This document shows positions 1 to 7,764 of a stretch of DNA of 23,454 bases, in pieces. Position numbers and translations under genes: made by a program. Source of the DNA: JBJXGF01 sp046153015 (GTDB lineage Bacteria > Actinomycetota > Acidimicrobiia > Acidimicrobiales > CAIXPF01). The notes below the pieces were generated by a model that was not told the DNA's origin, did not search any database, and saw nothing but the letters and a program-made list of their open reading frames with translations. The DNA lies in contig JBJXGF010000317.1 in assembly GCA_046153015.1 (NCBI GenBank), forward strand, positions 1 to 23,454. The letters run 5' to 3'. How positions within the stretch are numbered: position 1 is the first letter of the stretch; each line of letters opens with the position of its first letter.

Positions 1-1
1 C

Positions 2-121
2 GCGGCGGCGGCTGAGTCGGCCGGTCTCGTGGTGCTCCACTACGACCGCGACTTCGAGCTCATCGCCTCCGTGACCCGTCAGCCGGTCGAGTGGATCGTG
101 CCGGCCGGGTCGGTGCCCTGA
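2..121 (+). CDS. VapC-type PIN-domain toxin, C-terminal end only (partial)
   Basis: The frame from base 2 to the TGA at 119-121 encodes 39 residues ending LHYDRDFELIASVTRQPVEW followed by IVPAGSVP. The pattern hhhLHYDxDFexIAxVTgQPvEWhVPxGS is the usual tail of VapC-like PIN-domain RNases, where the aspartates of YDxDF form part of the acidic metal site. The N-terminal part and any VapB antitoxin lie to the left of the window. VapC toxins cleave RNA (tRNA or rRNA in studied cases) and are held inactive by VapB. The last 43 bases overlap, tail to tail, with the end of the NUDIX gene on the other strand. The assignment rests on this short tail alone, but the motif is characteristic. Confidence 0.7.
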   Translation, partial: AAAAESAGLVVLHYDRDFELIASVTRQPVEWIVPAGSVP

Positions 122-813
122 CGCCAGACGGGGGAACGGGGCAGGTCGTACATCACGCTGGTGTCGTCGCCGGCCAGGGCGGCGAAGGCGTGGTCGATCC
201 ACTGGTCGCCGCTGGCCAGGGGCGACGGCAGCTCGTGCTGGGCGAACCAGCCGGCGTCGAGGCACTCCTGGGGATGGGGGGCCAGCTCACCCCCGACGGC
301 CCGGCAGTGGAACACCAGGCTGTAGAGCGGGATGCGGCTGTAGCCGCGCCGGAGGCCGTCGATGATGGCCAGCGGCCGTACGATCTCGCACCGGATGCCC
401 GTCTCCTCCAGCACCTCCTTCACCGCCACCTCGGCCGGCGAGTAGCCGATGTCTGCCCACCCGGTGGGGTACAGCCACACCCCTGAGTCGGCCCGCTGCA
501 TGAGCAGGATCTCATGGCGGTCGTTGCCGACGACCGCGCCCACCGCGATCTTCGGCGTCACGTAGCCGGCCACGCCCTGGCCGACCATCTTCATCCACTC
601 GAGCACCAGATGCCCGGCGTCGAAGCCGGCCTCGCCGTCGGCGGCGGACCGGATGTCGGCCGCCACCGCCAACACCTCCTCGAAGCGCTCCCGCTCGTAG
701 AGGCTCTGGGTGAAGCCGAGGCCGGTGCGGGCGATGCCGGCCAGCGCCTCGCTCCAGCGCCGCAGGTCCTGCGCGGTGACCGGCGCGGCCGGCTCGAGCT
801 CCTCGGCGCTCAC
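79..813 (-). CDS. NUDIX hydrolase with NUDIX_N_2-type N-terminal domain
   Basis: 244 residues. The first ~70 residues (LRRWSEALAGIARTGLGFTQ onward) resemble the N-terminal helical domain found before NUDIX domains in putative nucleoside-diphosphate-X hydrolases. The NUDIX domain starts near residue 88. The Nudix box spans about residues 118-140 and ends KEVLEETGI, keeping the metal-binding REUxEE core with Lys for Arg. The first Glu of the canonical Gx5E spacing is Tyr124 here. The predicted role is hydrolysis of a nucleoside diphosphate derivative; the substrate cannot be read from sequence. The GTG start lies 10 bp beyond the glnD stop. A TAGCCT hexamer 7 nt upstream of it suggests leaderless transcription from a promoter inside the glnD 3' end. 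The last 14 codons overlap the convergent PIN-toxin gene, so the C-terminal tail may be a read-through extension. Confidence 0.88.
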   Translation of the reverse strand: MSAEELEPAAPVTAQDLRRWSEALAGIARTGLGFTQSLYERERFEEVLAVAADIRSAADGEAGFDAGHLVLEWMKMVGQGVAGYVTPKIAVGAVVGNDRHEILLMQRADSGVWLYPTGWADIGYSPAEVAVKEVLEETGIRCEIVRPLAIIDGLRRGYSRIPLYSLVFHCRAVGGELAPHPQECLDAGWFAQHELPSPLASGDQWIDHAFAALAGDDTSVMYDLPRSPVWRQGTDPAGTIHSTG

Positions 814-820
814 GCGCCCG

Positions 821-826
821 AGGCTA
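821..826 (-). promoter_or_regulatory. Candidate -10 element for leaderless NUDIX gene
   Basis: Read on the minus strand, TAGCCT is followed by 7 nt and then the GTG start at 813. There is no Shine-Dalgarno sequence in the gap. It shares the TANNNT-N6-8-start arrangement with five other genes in the window. The TAG is also the stop codon of glnD. Confidence 0.45.
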
Positions 827-3175
827 ACCGGGCAGGCGCGCCTGGCGCAGCGCGTGCAGCACCGCCCGCTCGATCTCGCGGAGGTGCTCGGGGTCGGTGA
901 TCTTGCGCCCGGCGGCGTCGCGCACGTAGAACGCGTCGACCACGTCGTGGGCCATCGTCTGCACCTTCGCCGAGCGGATGTCGAGGTCGAGGTCGGCCAA
1001 CGCCCGGGTGATGCGGTACAGCAGGCCCACCCCGTCGCGGGCGCGCACCTCGATCACCGAGGCCGCCGGCGAGGCGTCGTTGTCGATCAGCACCGACTCC
1101 TCGAACGCCGCCGGCGGGCGGGCGCCGCGCCGGTCGTAGGCCCGGGCCCGCTCGGCCAGACGGGCCTCGAGAGCCAGGCGGCCGGCGAGGGCCCGTTCGA
1201 GGTCGGCGACCACCCGCTCCCAGCGGATCGCGCCGGCCGGACCACCGGCCGCCGGGCTGAGCGCGGGGACCACCACGAACTCGGAGAGGGCTTTGCCGTC
1301 GTCTGTCGAGTACGCCTGCGCGCCGAGCACGTCGAGGCCCGAGAGCGAGAGCACCCCGGCCACCCGGCTGAACACGCCGGGCCGGTCGGCGGTCACCACC
1401 GTGAGCACGTTGCCCTCGGCGGTGAGCACCTGGCCCTCGTCGGCGGCCCGGGCGAGCAGCGCCGGCGGCGGCCAGTCGCTGGCGATCATCTCGCCCGGCG
1501 CCCCGCCGTCGAGCACGTGGGCGGTGGACACCACGAGCTGGCGCATGAGACCGGCCTTCCAGTCGCTCCAGGCGGAGGGGCCGGTGGCCAGCGAATCGGC
1601 CTCGGTGAGCGCGTCGAGCAGCTCGAGGGTTTGGCGGTCCCCCACCGCGTCGGCCACCGCCTGGATCGTGGCGTGCTCGGAGAGGTCGCGGCGGGTGGCC
1701 ACGTCGGGCAGCAGGAGGTGGTGGCGCACGAGGGCCACGAGCTGGGCGGAGTCCGCCGGACCGAACCCGAGCCGGGGGGCGAGCTGGGCGGCCACCTCCA
1801 CCCCGGCGTCGGTGTGGTCGCCGGGGAACCCCTTGCCGAGGTCGTGCAGCAGGGCGCCGACCACGAGCAGGTCGGGCCGGTGCACCGAGGAGGCCAGCGC
1901 GGCGGCGTTGGCGACCGCCTCGAGCAGGTGCCGGTCCACCGTGTAGAGGTGGTACGGGTTGCGCTGCGGCTTGCAGCGCACCGCCGCCCACTCGCTCACC
2001 AACCGGCCGAGCAGACCCCACTGGTCGAGGGTTTCGCCCACCGCGATCAGCGGGCGGCCGGTGAGCAGCAGCTCCACGAAGCGGTCCCGCAGCGCCGCCG
2101 GCCACGGGTCCGGCGCCGTCCACGCCACGCCGGCCAGGCGCTCCAGGCAGCGGCGGGCGATGCGGGCGTCGAGCCGGGCCGCGGCGAGGGCCACGTCGAG
2201 GGTGAGCATCGGCGCCTGCTCGGCCTCGACCACCACCGAGTCGGCCAGGTCCACCTGGCCCTCGACCACCACCACGTGGGCGCCCACCCCGGTTTGGCTG
2301 GGGCGGGGCCGGCGGCGGCCGGTCAGCTCCAGGCGGTCGAACGCGTCGTCGAGCAGGAACGCGATCGTCCGGCCCGCCGAGGCCACTCGGCGCATCAGCT
2401 CGGCGGCGTCGGCGCAGCCCAGGTCGGCGGCCACGCCGTCCTGCTCCTGGAGGCTGAGCCGGTCGCCGGGCCGGCCGGTGCGCCGGTGCAGCGCCACCCG
2501 CACGTCGAGCAGCTCGAGGTAGGCCTCGTCGGCCAGCGCCCGATCGGCGGGGGGCCGCAGGGCGTCGTCGTTCGCCGCCTCGAGCCAGCCCATCGTGTGC
2601 ATGTCCCGCAGGCCGCCCCGGGCCGCCTTCAGGTCCGGCTCGAGCAGGAAGGCCACCTCGCCCGCCTGGTCGTGGCGGGCGGTGACCGAGCGGTGCAGCT
2701 CGCGCACCCAGCCCTTGGCCTGCTTCTGCCACAGGCGGCGGGCGCCCTCCGCCACCTCCGTGGTGAGGCGGCGGTCGCCGGCCACGTGGCGCACGTCGAG
2801 CAGGGCGGTGGCGGTGTCGAGGTCGGCCCGGGCCAGCGACAGCGCCTCTTTCACCGTGCGCACCGCGTGGCCGAGCTTGAGGCCTTCGTCCCAGATCGGG
2901 TACCACAGACGTTCGGCCAGCTCGCCCACGCCGGGCGAGCGGCCGGCGCTCTTGCCGCTGTACAGGAGCAGCACGTCGAGGTCGCTTTCCGGGCACAGGT
3001 CCCCGCGGCCGTAGCCGCCCACTGCGGCCAGGGCCACCGCGCCGTCGTAGCTCGCCGCGGCCCGCTCCAGGAGCTCGCGCAGCCAGGCGTCGGCCGCCTC
3101 GGTGTAGGCCTGGCAGAAGGCGCGGCCCAGGAGCGTTGCGTCGGCGACCAGCTCGGCCTTGGGCAGGGCGGGCAC
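824..3175 (-). CDS. glnD: [Protein-PII] uridylyltransferase / uridylyl-removing enzyme GlnD
   Basis: 783 residues with the complete GlnD order. The nucleotidyltransferase domain carries GGYGRGDLCPESDLDVLLLY at residues 53-72, with metal-binding Asp65 and Asp67. A central helical region follows. The HD hydrolase domain has HDLGKGFPGDHT from His444-Asp445, after a YTVDRHLLEAV stretch near 411-421. Two ACT domains lie at about 590-640 and 707-752. GlnD senses glutamine through its ACT domains and adds or removes a nucleotide group on the PII T-loop tyrosine; in studied actinobacteria the group is AMP rather than UMP, so adenylylation is possible here. The GTG start lies 14 bp after the PII stop, so the two genes are almost certainly co-transcribed. 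No convincing Shine-Dalgarno precedes GTG, which suggests translational coupling. Both active sites look intact. Confidence 0.95.
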   Translation of the reverse strand: MPALPKAELVADATLLGRAFCQAYTEAADAWLRELLERAAASYDGAVALAAVGGYGRGDLCPESDLDVLLLYSGKSAGRSPGVGELAERLWYPIWDEGLKLGHAVRTVKEALSLARADLDTATALLDVRHVAGDRRLTTEVAEGARRLWQKQAKGWVRELHRSVTARHDQAGEVAFLLEPDLKAARGGLRDMHTMGWLEAANDDALRPPADRALADEAYLELLDVRVALHRRTGRPGDRLSLQEQDGVAADLGCADAAELMRRVASAGRTIAFLLDDAFDRLELTGRRRPRPSQTGVGAHVVVVEGQVDLADSVVVEAEQAPMLTLDVALAAARLDARIARRCLERLAGVAWTAPDPWPAALRDRFVELLLTGRPLIAVGETLDQWGLLGRLVSEWAAVRCKPQRNPYHLYTVDRHLLEAVANAAALASSVHRPDLLVVGALLHDLGKGFPGDHTDAGVEVAAQLAPRLGFGPADSAQLVALVRHHLLLPDVATRRDLSEHATIQAVADAVGDRQTLELLDALTEADSLATGPSAWSDWKAGLMRQLVVSTAHVLDGGAPGEMIASDWPPPALLARAADEGQVLTAEGNVLTVVTADRPGVFSRVAGVLSLSGLDVLGAQAYSTDDGKALSEFVVVPALSPAAGGPAGAIRWERVVADLERALAGRLALEARLAERARAYDRRGARPPAAFEESVLIDNDASPAASVIEVRARDGVGLLYRITRALADLDLDIRSAKVQTMAHDVVDAFYVRDAAGRKITDPEHLREIERAVLHALRQARLPG

Positions 3176-3189
3176 GTCCGGCGCCAGGC

Positions 3190-3531
3190 TCAGAGCGCGT
3201 CGACTCCCATCTCGCCCGTCCGGATCCGCAGCACCGCGTCGACGTCGGAGATCCAGATCTTGCCGTCGCCGATCTTGCCGGTGCGGGCGGCGTCGGCGAT
3301 CACCTGCACCACGCGGTCCACCATCGAGGGGTCGACGAGGGTCTCGATGCGAACCTTCGGCTGGAAGTCGATCTTGTACTCCGCGCCCCGGTACACCTCG
3401 GTGTGGCCGCCTTGGCGGCCGAAGCCCTGCACCTCGCTGACGGTGAGCCCGGTGACGCCGAGCTCTTTCAGCGCGTTCTTCACATCGTCGAGCTTGAACG
3501 GCTTCACGATCGCCGTAACGAGCTTGATCAT
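3190..3531 (-). CDS. glnB: Nitrogen regulatory protein PII (GlnB/GlnK family)
   Basis: 113 residues, normal PII length. The T-loop reads GFGRQGGHTEVYRGAEY, with the modifiable tyrosine at residue 52 (equivalent to Tyr51 of E. coli GlnB). The C-terminal signature TGKIGDGKIWISDV, which helps bind ATP/ADP and 2-oxoglutarate, is intact. PII is a trimer that reports carbon/nitrogen status by binding targets such as Amt channels. The ATG start has a strong GAGGAG Shine-Dalgarno 9 nt upstream. It is the first gene of a glnB-glnD unit. In many actinobacteria the order is amtB-glnK-glnD; here amt is about 14 kb away. The choice between glnB and glnK cannot be made from sequence alone. A candidate regulatory repeat lies 70-100 bp upstream. 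Confidence 0.96.
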   Translation of the reverse strand: MIKLVTAIVKPFKLDDVKNALKELGVTGLTVSEVQGFGRQGGHTEVYRGAEYKIDFQPKVRIETLVDPSMVDRVVQVIADAARTGKIGDGKIWISDVDAVLRIRTGEMGVDAL

Positions 3532-3601
3532 CGGTCCAGTCTCCTCATGCGCACGTCCCGACCGGGGGCCGCAGCGAACGGCGTCAGCTTGCTGTCAGGT
3601 T

Positions 3602-3628
3602 GTGTCCCGGCCGTGTCCCGTTTGTTTC
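3602..3628 (-). promoter_or_regulatory. Candidate 11-bp-spaced operator upstream of PII gene
   Basis: On the minus strand three half-sites occur in phase: GAAAC, 6 nt, GACAC, 6 nt, GACAC. This is the spacing used by GlnR (alternating GTNAC and GAAAC half-sites) and by PhoP-type direct repeats. The site lies 71-97 bp upstream of the PII start codon in the 121-bp intergenic gap. Only one half-site matches the GlnR GAAAC form exactly, so the regulator is unsettled. Confidence 0.3.
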
Positions 3629-3652
3629 GGCGGGATGAATTGGCCCGGCCGT

Positions 3653-4990
3653 TCACACCAGCTTCGCGGCCTCGCGGGCGGCGATCACCACCGGATCCCA
3701 CACCGGCGACACCGGCGGCGCATAGGCGAGGTCGAGATCGACGACCTCGTCGAGCGTGAACCCGGCGGTGAGCGCGGTGGCCAGCACGTCGATCCGTTTG
3801 CCGGCGCCCTGCCCGCCGACGATCTGGCCGCCGAGCAGGCGGCCGCTGCCCTTCTCGGCGAGCACCTTCACCGTGATCGGCCCGGCGCCGGGGAAGTAGC
3901 CCGCCCGGGTCGAGGACTCGATCCGCGCCGACACGAGCTCGAAGCCGGCCGCCGCCGCCTCGGCCTCGCTCAGCCCGGTGCGGGCCACCTCCGTGTCGCA
4001 CACCTTGGTGACCGCCGTGCCGACCACGCCGCCGAACACCGCGTAGCCGCCGCCGATGTTGATGCCGGCCACGCGACCCTGGCGGTTGGCCACCGTGCCG
4101 AGCGCCACGTGCACCGCCCGCTGGCTGACCCGGTGGAACGACTCGCAGCAGTCGCCCGCCGCCCACACGCCCTCGGCGGAGGTGCGCTGGCGGCGGTCGA
4201 CCTTGATCGCCCCGCGGGCGCCGAGCTCGATGCCCGCCTCGCCGGCGAGGCCGCTGTTGGGGGTGACGCCGAGGCCGAGCACCACCAGGTCGGCGGCCAC
4301 CTCGCCCTGCTCGAGCACCACCCGGCCCGGCTCGAAGGCCTTCACCGCGGCGCCGGTGCGCACGGTCACGCCGTGGCGGCGCAGCGCGTCCTCCACGAGG
4401 GCGGCCATGTCGGGGTCGAGCGTGCGCATCACGTTGTCGCCCCCTTCGACGAGGGTGACGTTGGCGCCCCAGCGCACGAACGCCTCAGCCATCTCCAGGC
4501 CGATGTAGCCGCCGCCCACCACCGCGACCTCGGTGCTGCGCGCCTCGCGGGCGTGGCGCAGCAGGTCCTCTGCGTCGTCGAGGGTCTGCACGCCGTGCAC
4601 GAACCCGTTGTCGATGCCGGGCAGGTCGGGGCGCAGCGGGCGGGCGCCGGTCCCGATCACGAGCTGGTCGAAGCCGAGGGTCAGGTCGCGCTCGTGCACG
4701 TGGTCCCGCACGCTGACCCGCCGCGCCGCGAGGTCGAGCCCGACGGCCTCGTGCCGCAGGCGCACGTCGATGCGCAGCCGGCTGCGGAACTCCTGAGGGC
4801 TGCGCACGACCAGCTCGTCGATCGACTCGACGTCGCCGGCCACGAGGTAGGGGATGCCGCACGCCGCGTAGCTGGTCCAGCCGCCGCGCTCGAGCGCGAC
4901 GATGTCGAGATCGTTGCGGCGCCGGCGCGCCTGGGAGGCGGCGGCCATGCCGCCCACGTCGCCGCCGATCACGATCAAGCGCTCAGCCAT
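3653..4990 (-). CDS. FAD-dependent pyridine nucleotide-disulfide oxidoreductase, CoA-disulfide reductase-like
   Basis: 445 residues from ATG 4990. The N-terminal FAD motif is LIVIGGDVGGMAAASQARRR (residues 5-24). SYAACGIPYL follows, with Cys44 at the position of the single redox-active cysteine of CoA-disulfide reductase and NADH oxidase/peroxidase enzymes. The NAD(P)H Rossmann motif is VAVVGGGYIGLEM (155-167). The second FAD motif is GVWAAGDCCES (274-284). Tyr365 and Tyr423 near the C-terminus may match the two tyrosines that assist CoA-disulfide reduction in S. aureus CoADR. There is no C-terminal rhodanese domain. The likely reaction is NAD(P)H-dependent reduction of a low-molecular-weight disulfide or persulfide; the substrate is uncertain. 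GTG 5002 is also in frame, but ATG 4990 sits directly before the FAD strand and 8 nt after a TAGTGT hexamer, so I prefer it. Confidence 0.85.
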   Translation of the reverse strand: MAERLIVIGGDVGGMAAASQARRRRNDLDIVALERGGWTSYAACGIPYLVAGDVESIDELVVRSPQEFRSRLRIDVRLRHEAVGLDLAARRVSVRDHVHERDLTLGFDQLVIGTGARPLRPDLPGIDNGFVHGVQTLDDAEDLLRHAREARSTEVAVVGGGYIGLEMAEAFVRWGANVTLVEGGDNVMRTLDPDMAALVEDALRRHGVTVRTGAAVKAFEPGRVVLEQGEVAADLVVLGLGVTPNSGLAGEAGIELGARGAIKVDRRQRTSAEGVWAAGDCCESFHRVSQRAVHVALGTVANRQGRVAGINIGGGYAVFGGVVGTAVTKVCDTEVARTGLSEAEAAAAGFELVSARIESSTRAGYFPGAGPITVKVLAEKGSGRLLGGQIVGGQGAGKRIDVLATALTAGFTLDEVVDLDLAYAPPVSPVWDPVVIAAREAAKLV

Positions 4991-4998
4991 AGCGGCCC

Positions 4999-5004
4999 AC
5001 ACTA
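4999..5004 (-). promoter_or_regulatory. Candidate -10 element for leaderless oxidoreductase gene
   Basis: TAGTGT on the minus strand, 8 nt before ATG 4990, with no Shine-Dalgarno in the gap. The tandem 28-bp repeat begins immediately upstream, where a -35 region would lie. Confidence 0.4.
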
Positions 5005-5009
5005 GAGCC

Positions 5010-5120
5010 GAGCGCAGCGAGGCCAGGCGACAGCGCGAGCGCAGCGAGGCCAGCGTGACAGCGCGAGCGCAGCGAGGCCAGCGTGACAGCCCGAGCGCAG
5101 CGAGGCCAGCGTGACCGCGG
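5010..5120. repeat. Tandem 28-bp repeat, four copies, between divergent genes
   Basis: Four head-to-tail copies start at 5010, 5037, 5065 and 5093. The spacing is 27, 28 and 28 bp, and each copy begins GAGCGCAGCGAGGCCAG. Copies 2-4 are nearly identical through position 24; copy 1 has a small rearrangement (GGCGAC for GCGTGAC). There are no unique spacers, so this is not a CRISPR array. The repeat fills the gap between the minus-strand oxidoreductase and the plus-strand SDR gene. The core GAGCGCAGCGAG reappears in reverse orientation near 13009-13020, so it belongs to a dispersed family. Its function is unknown; it could be a protein-binding array or simply expanded intergenic repeat. Confidence 0.85.
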
Positions 5121-5142
5121 CCGGCGGCGCGAGACTCGCCCC

Positions 5143-5931
5143 ATGGCTGGACGTTTGGAAGGCAAGGTCGCTTACATCACCGGGGCCGGTTCGGGCATCG
5201 CCCGGGCGGCGGCGGTGATCTTCTCTCGGGAGGGGGCGAAGGTGGCGCTGGCCGAGCTCGACCCCGCGCTCGGCAAGGCGGCCGAGGCCGACGTGCGGGC
5301 GGGCGGCGGCGACGCGGTCTTCATCCAGACCGACGTGACCGACGACGCCTCGAGCGCCGACTCGGTCGCCGCGGCCGCCGCCGCGTTCGGCCGCCTCGAC
5401 GTGCTCTTCGCCTGCGCCGGCGGCTCGATCAAGGAGGACAAGGCGGTCACCGACGTCGAGCTGTGGGTCTGGGACCACACGATGAACCTGGACCTGAAAG
5501 GTCCGATCCTGACCTGCCGCCACGGCATCCCGCACCTCCAGGCGGCCGGCGGCGGCTCGATCATCTGCATGTCGTCGGTGGCCGCCACCAAGGGCAACTC
5601 GGCCGGGCACATCTACTCGGCGGCGAAGGGCGGGGTGACCGCGCTGGTGCGGAGCCTGGCCGGGCGGTACTGGAAGCAGAACATCCGCGCCAACGCCATC
5701 GCCCCCGGCCTCATCCTCACCGGGCGGGTCCAGGAGCGCATGCACGTGGACCCCGCCCTGCCCATGGAGGAGCAGATGCAGACGGCGGCGGGGCGCTGGG
5801 GCGAGCGCTACCCGTTCTCGGTCGGCCGACCCGAGGACATCGCCAACGTGGCGTTGTTCCTCGCCTCGGACGAGTCGCGCATGGTCAACGGGGCCACGAT
5901 CCCCGCCGAAGGCGGCATGACCGCCTACTGA
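5143..5931 (+). CDS. SDR-family NAD(P)-dependent oxidoreductase
   Basis: 262 residues, a classical short-chain dehydrogenase. The cofactor motif is TGAGSGI at 13-19. Asp39-Asp40-like acidity after the second strand (ELD, 38-40) suggests NAD preference. The common NNAG motif is altered to ACAGG (90-94). Catalytic Asn115, Ser144/145, Tyr158 and Lys162 (YSAAK) are present, followed by the family PG motif (APGLILTGR). The C-terminus contains the usual DESRMVNGATIPAEGGMTAY-type end. The substrate is unknown. ATG 5143 gives the standard SDR N-terminus; the frame is open upstream through the tandem repeat, but that stretch is low-complexity and not coding. The 3' end overlaps the convergent PHA synthase gene by 7 bp. 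Although adjacent to a PHA locus it is on the opposite strand, so a role as acetoacetyl-CoA reductase is only speculation. Confidence 0.9.
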   Translation: MAGRLEGKVAYITGAGSGIARAAAVIFSREGAKVALAELDPALGKAAEADVRAGGGDAVFIQTDVTDDASSADSVAAAAAAFGRLDVLFACAGGSIKEDKAVTDVELWVWDHTMNLDLKGPILTCRHGIPHLQAAGGGSIICMSSVAATKGNSAGHIYSAAKGGVTALVRSLAGRYWKQNIRANAIAPGLILTGRVQERMHVDPALPMEEQMQTAAGRWGERYPFSVGRPEDIANVALFLASDESRMVNGATIPAEGGMTAY

Positions 5932-7679
5932 GCGGCGGCCGCACCGCGCACGTAGTCGCCGGGGGCGGCGCCGAGCGGCGGGTGCGCCGCGCTGCCGAGC
6001 TGGGCACGGGCCGGCGCTTGCGTCCCGGCGCGAGCGCCGAGCCAGTCGGTCCAGTGGCCCCACCAGGAGCCGGTGCGGGTCTCGGCCCCCGCTCGCCACG
6101 CCTCGGCCTGCTCGGGCCGGTCGGGGTTCACGAGGTAGCGGGCCTTGGGGTTGTCGGGCGGGCACACGATCGTCTGCACGTGCCCGCTGGCGCACAACAC
6201 GAACTCGGTGGGGCCGCCGAGCAGACGCGTGGTGCGGTAGCAGCTCGTCCACGGCGTGATGTGGTCGGTCTCGCCGGCGATCACGTAGGCGTCGCAGGTG
6301 ACCGCGGCGAGGTCCACCTTGCGGCCGAGCACCTCCAGGCCTCCGGGGCGGGACAGGGCGTTGTCGGCGGCCACGGCGAGGAAGTCCTTGTGCAGGCCGG
6401 CGGGCAGGTTCACGCCGTCGGCGTTCCAGGCGAGCACGTCGAACGCCGGCGGTCGGCGGCCCATCAGGTAGTTGTTGACCCAGTAGTTCCACACCAGGTC
6501 GTTGGGGCGCAGCCAGGCGAACAGGCGGCCGAGCTCGTCCCCGCCCAGCACGCCGCGGGAGGAGGACAGCGCGCCGGCCAGGCCGTCGGCGGGCCGCGTC
6601 AGCAGCGAGCCGAGGGTCGACGGGTCCTCCCAGTCGAGCACCGACACCAGCAGGCTGAGCGAGTTCACCCGCCGGTCGCCGATCGACTGCAACGAGCCCA
6701 CCAGCGCGGCGACCGTGATCCCGCCGGCGCACACGCCGAGCACGTTGAGGTCGCGCTGGCCGGTGATCTCGAGGACGGCGTCGCTCGCCTCCAGCAGGGC
6801 CTCGCAGTAGGTGTCGAGGTCCCAGTCGCGCTGCTCCCGGCCCGGGTTGCGCCAGCTCACCATGAACACCTGCTGGCCCTGCGCCAACGCGTGCTCCACC
6901 AAGCTGCGCCCGGGGGCGAGGTCGGTCACGTAGAAGCGGTTGATCTGGGGCGGGACCACGAGGAGGGGCCGCTCGTGCACCTGCTCGCTGCGGGGCTGGT
7001 AGTGGAGCAGCTCCAGCACCTCGTTGCGGAACACCACCGCGCCCGGCGTGACCGCCAGGGTCTCGCCCACCACGAAGGGCCGGCGGTCCACGGTGGCGGG
7101 CATCGCGCCGTTGTGGAGCAGGTCGTCCACCGCGTTGCGGGCGCCGGCGGCCAGGCTGGCGCCGCGCGTGCGCACCGCCTCCTTCAGCGCCGCCGGGTTG
7201 CCGGGCAGCGTGTTGGTGGGGGCCGCCGCCTCGACGGCCATGGCGGCCACGAACCGGGAGCGCAGACGGGTCTCGTCGTCGAGGTCGAGGTGCTCCACCA
7301 GGTCGTACGCCGAGCGCCGCCACGCGAGGTAGGACTGGCCGACGCGGCGGTAGACGGGGTTGGTCTTCCACGCCTCGTCGGCCCAGCGCTTGTCGCCGGG
7401 CTCGGGCGCCACGGCGGACACGCCGAGCGCCACCTTCGTGAGCTCGGCGCCGAGCGAGAGGGCGTTGCGGGCCATCACGCCGGGGGCGAGCAACGCGGCC
7501 CGGGCCAGGCGGCCGGCGGCGCTGGCGGCCTCCATGCCGTCGGCGAAGAGGGGCAGCGGCAGGGCGACGGCGAGGGCGTCGAGGGCGGCGTCGACGAGCT
7601 CGGCATCCGAGCCAGTCGAGGCAGTCGTACCAGGCGGGGCAGTCGGGGGCGGAGTGGGCGGGGGCGGGGCGGAGGGCAC
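5925..7679 (-). CDS. phaC: Poly(3-hydroxyalkanoate) synthase, class I-like (PhaC)
   Basis: 584 residues, close to class I PhaC size. The lipase-like box is GVCAGG with nucleophile Cys317. Asp472 (GETDHITPW) and His500 (ASGHVQTIV) complete the Cys-Asp-His triad, spaced almost as in Cupriavidus PhaC (319/480/508). Other PhaC signatures are PPQINRFYVTDL (243-254), VSWRNPG (274-280), WNYWVNNYLMG (397-407) and WNADGVNLP (418-426). The enzyme polymerises hydroxyacyl-CoA into storage polyester on cytoplasmic granules. The N-terminus is Pro/Thr-rich; GTG 7679 gives the longest product and a later start is possible. A phasin-like and an XRE-type gene lie upstream on the same strand, making a compact PHA unit. 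An 85-bp gap separates it from the regulator gene. Confidence 0.92.
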   Translation of the reverse strand: MPSAPPPPTPPPTAPPGTTASTGSDAELVDAALDALAVALPLPLFADGMEAASAAGRLARAALLAPGVMARNALSLGAELTKVALGVSAVAPEPGDKRWADEAWKTNPVYRRVGQSYLAWRRSAYDLVEHLDLDDETRLRSRFVAAMAVEAAAPTNTLPGNPAALKEAVRTRGASLAAGARNAVDDLLHNGAMPATVDRRPFVVGETLAVTPGAVVFRNEVLELLHYQPRSEQVHERPLLVVPPQINRFYVTDLAPGRSLVEHALAQGQQVFMVSWRNPGREQRDWDLDTYCEALLEASDAVLEITGQRDLNVLGVCAGGITVAALVGSLQSIGDRRVNSLSLLVSVLDWEDPSTLGSLLTRPADGLAGALSSSRGVLGGDELGRLFAWLRPNDLVWNYWVNNYLMGRRPPAFDVLAWNADGVNLPAGLHKDFLAVAADNALSRPGGLEVLGRKVDLAAVTCDAYVIAGETDHITPWTSCYRTTRLLGGPTEFVLCASGHVQTIVCPPDNPKARYLVNPDRPEQAEAWRAGAETRTGSWWGHWTDWLGARAGTQAPARAQLGSAAHPPLGAAPGDYVRGAAAAQ

Positions 7680-7764
7680 GGGGGGTTCTCGCTTTCAGGC
7701 AGGAGCGAGGCCGTGGCGGGTCCGGGCGCCCGCAACGGTCAGCTCCGGGGCGTTCCTCGGGCGG

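Noticed and set aside
710..5005. A 1431-codon open frame on the + strand across glnD, glnB and the oxidoreductase
   Set aside because: It is a shadow of real minus-strand genes with strong family motifs; its product is Arg/His/Gly-rich without any domain.
5010..5120. Possible CRISPR array
   Set aside because: The 28-bp units are directly adjacent with no unique spacers, and no cas gene is nearby.
5083..5142. Upstream extension of the SDR gene through the tandem repeat
   Set aside because: It would add 20 repeat-encoded residues not found in SDR proteins; ATG 5143 gives the normal N-terminus.
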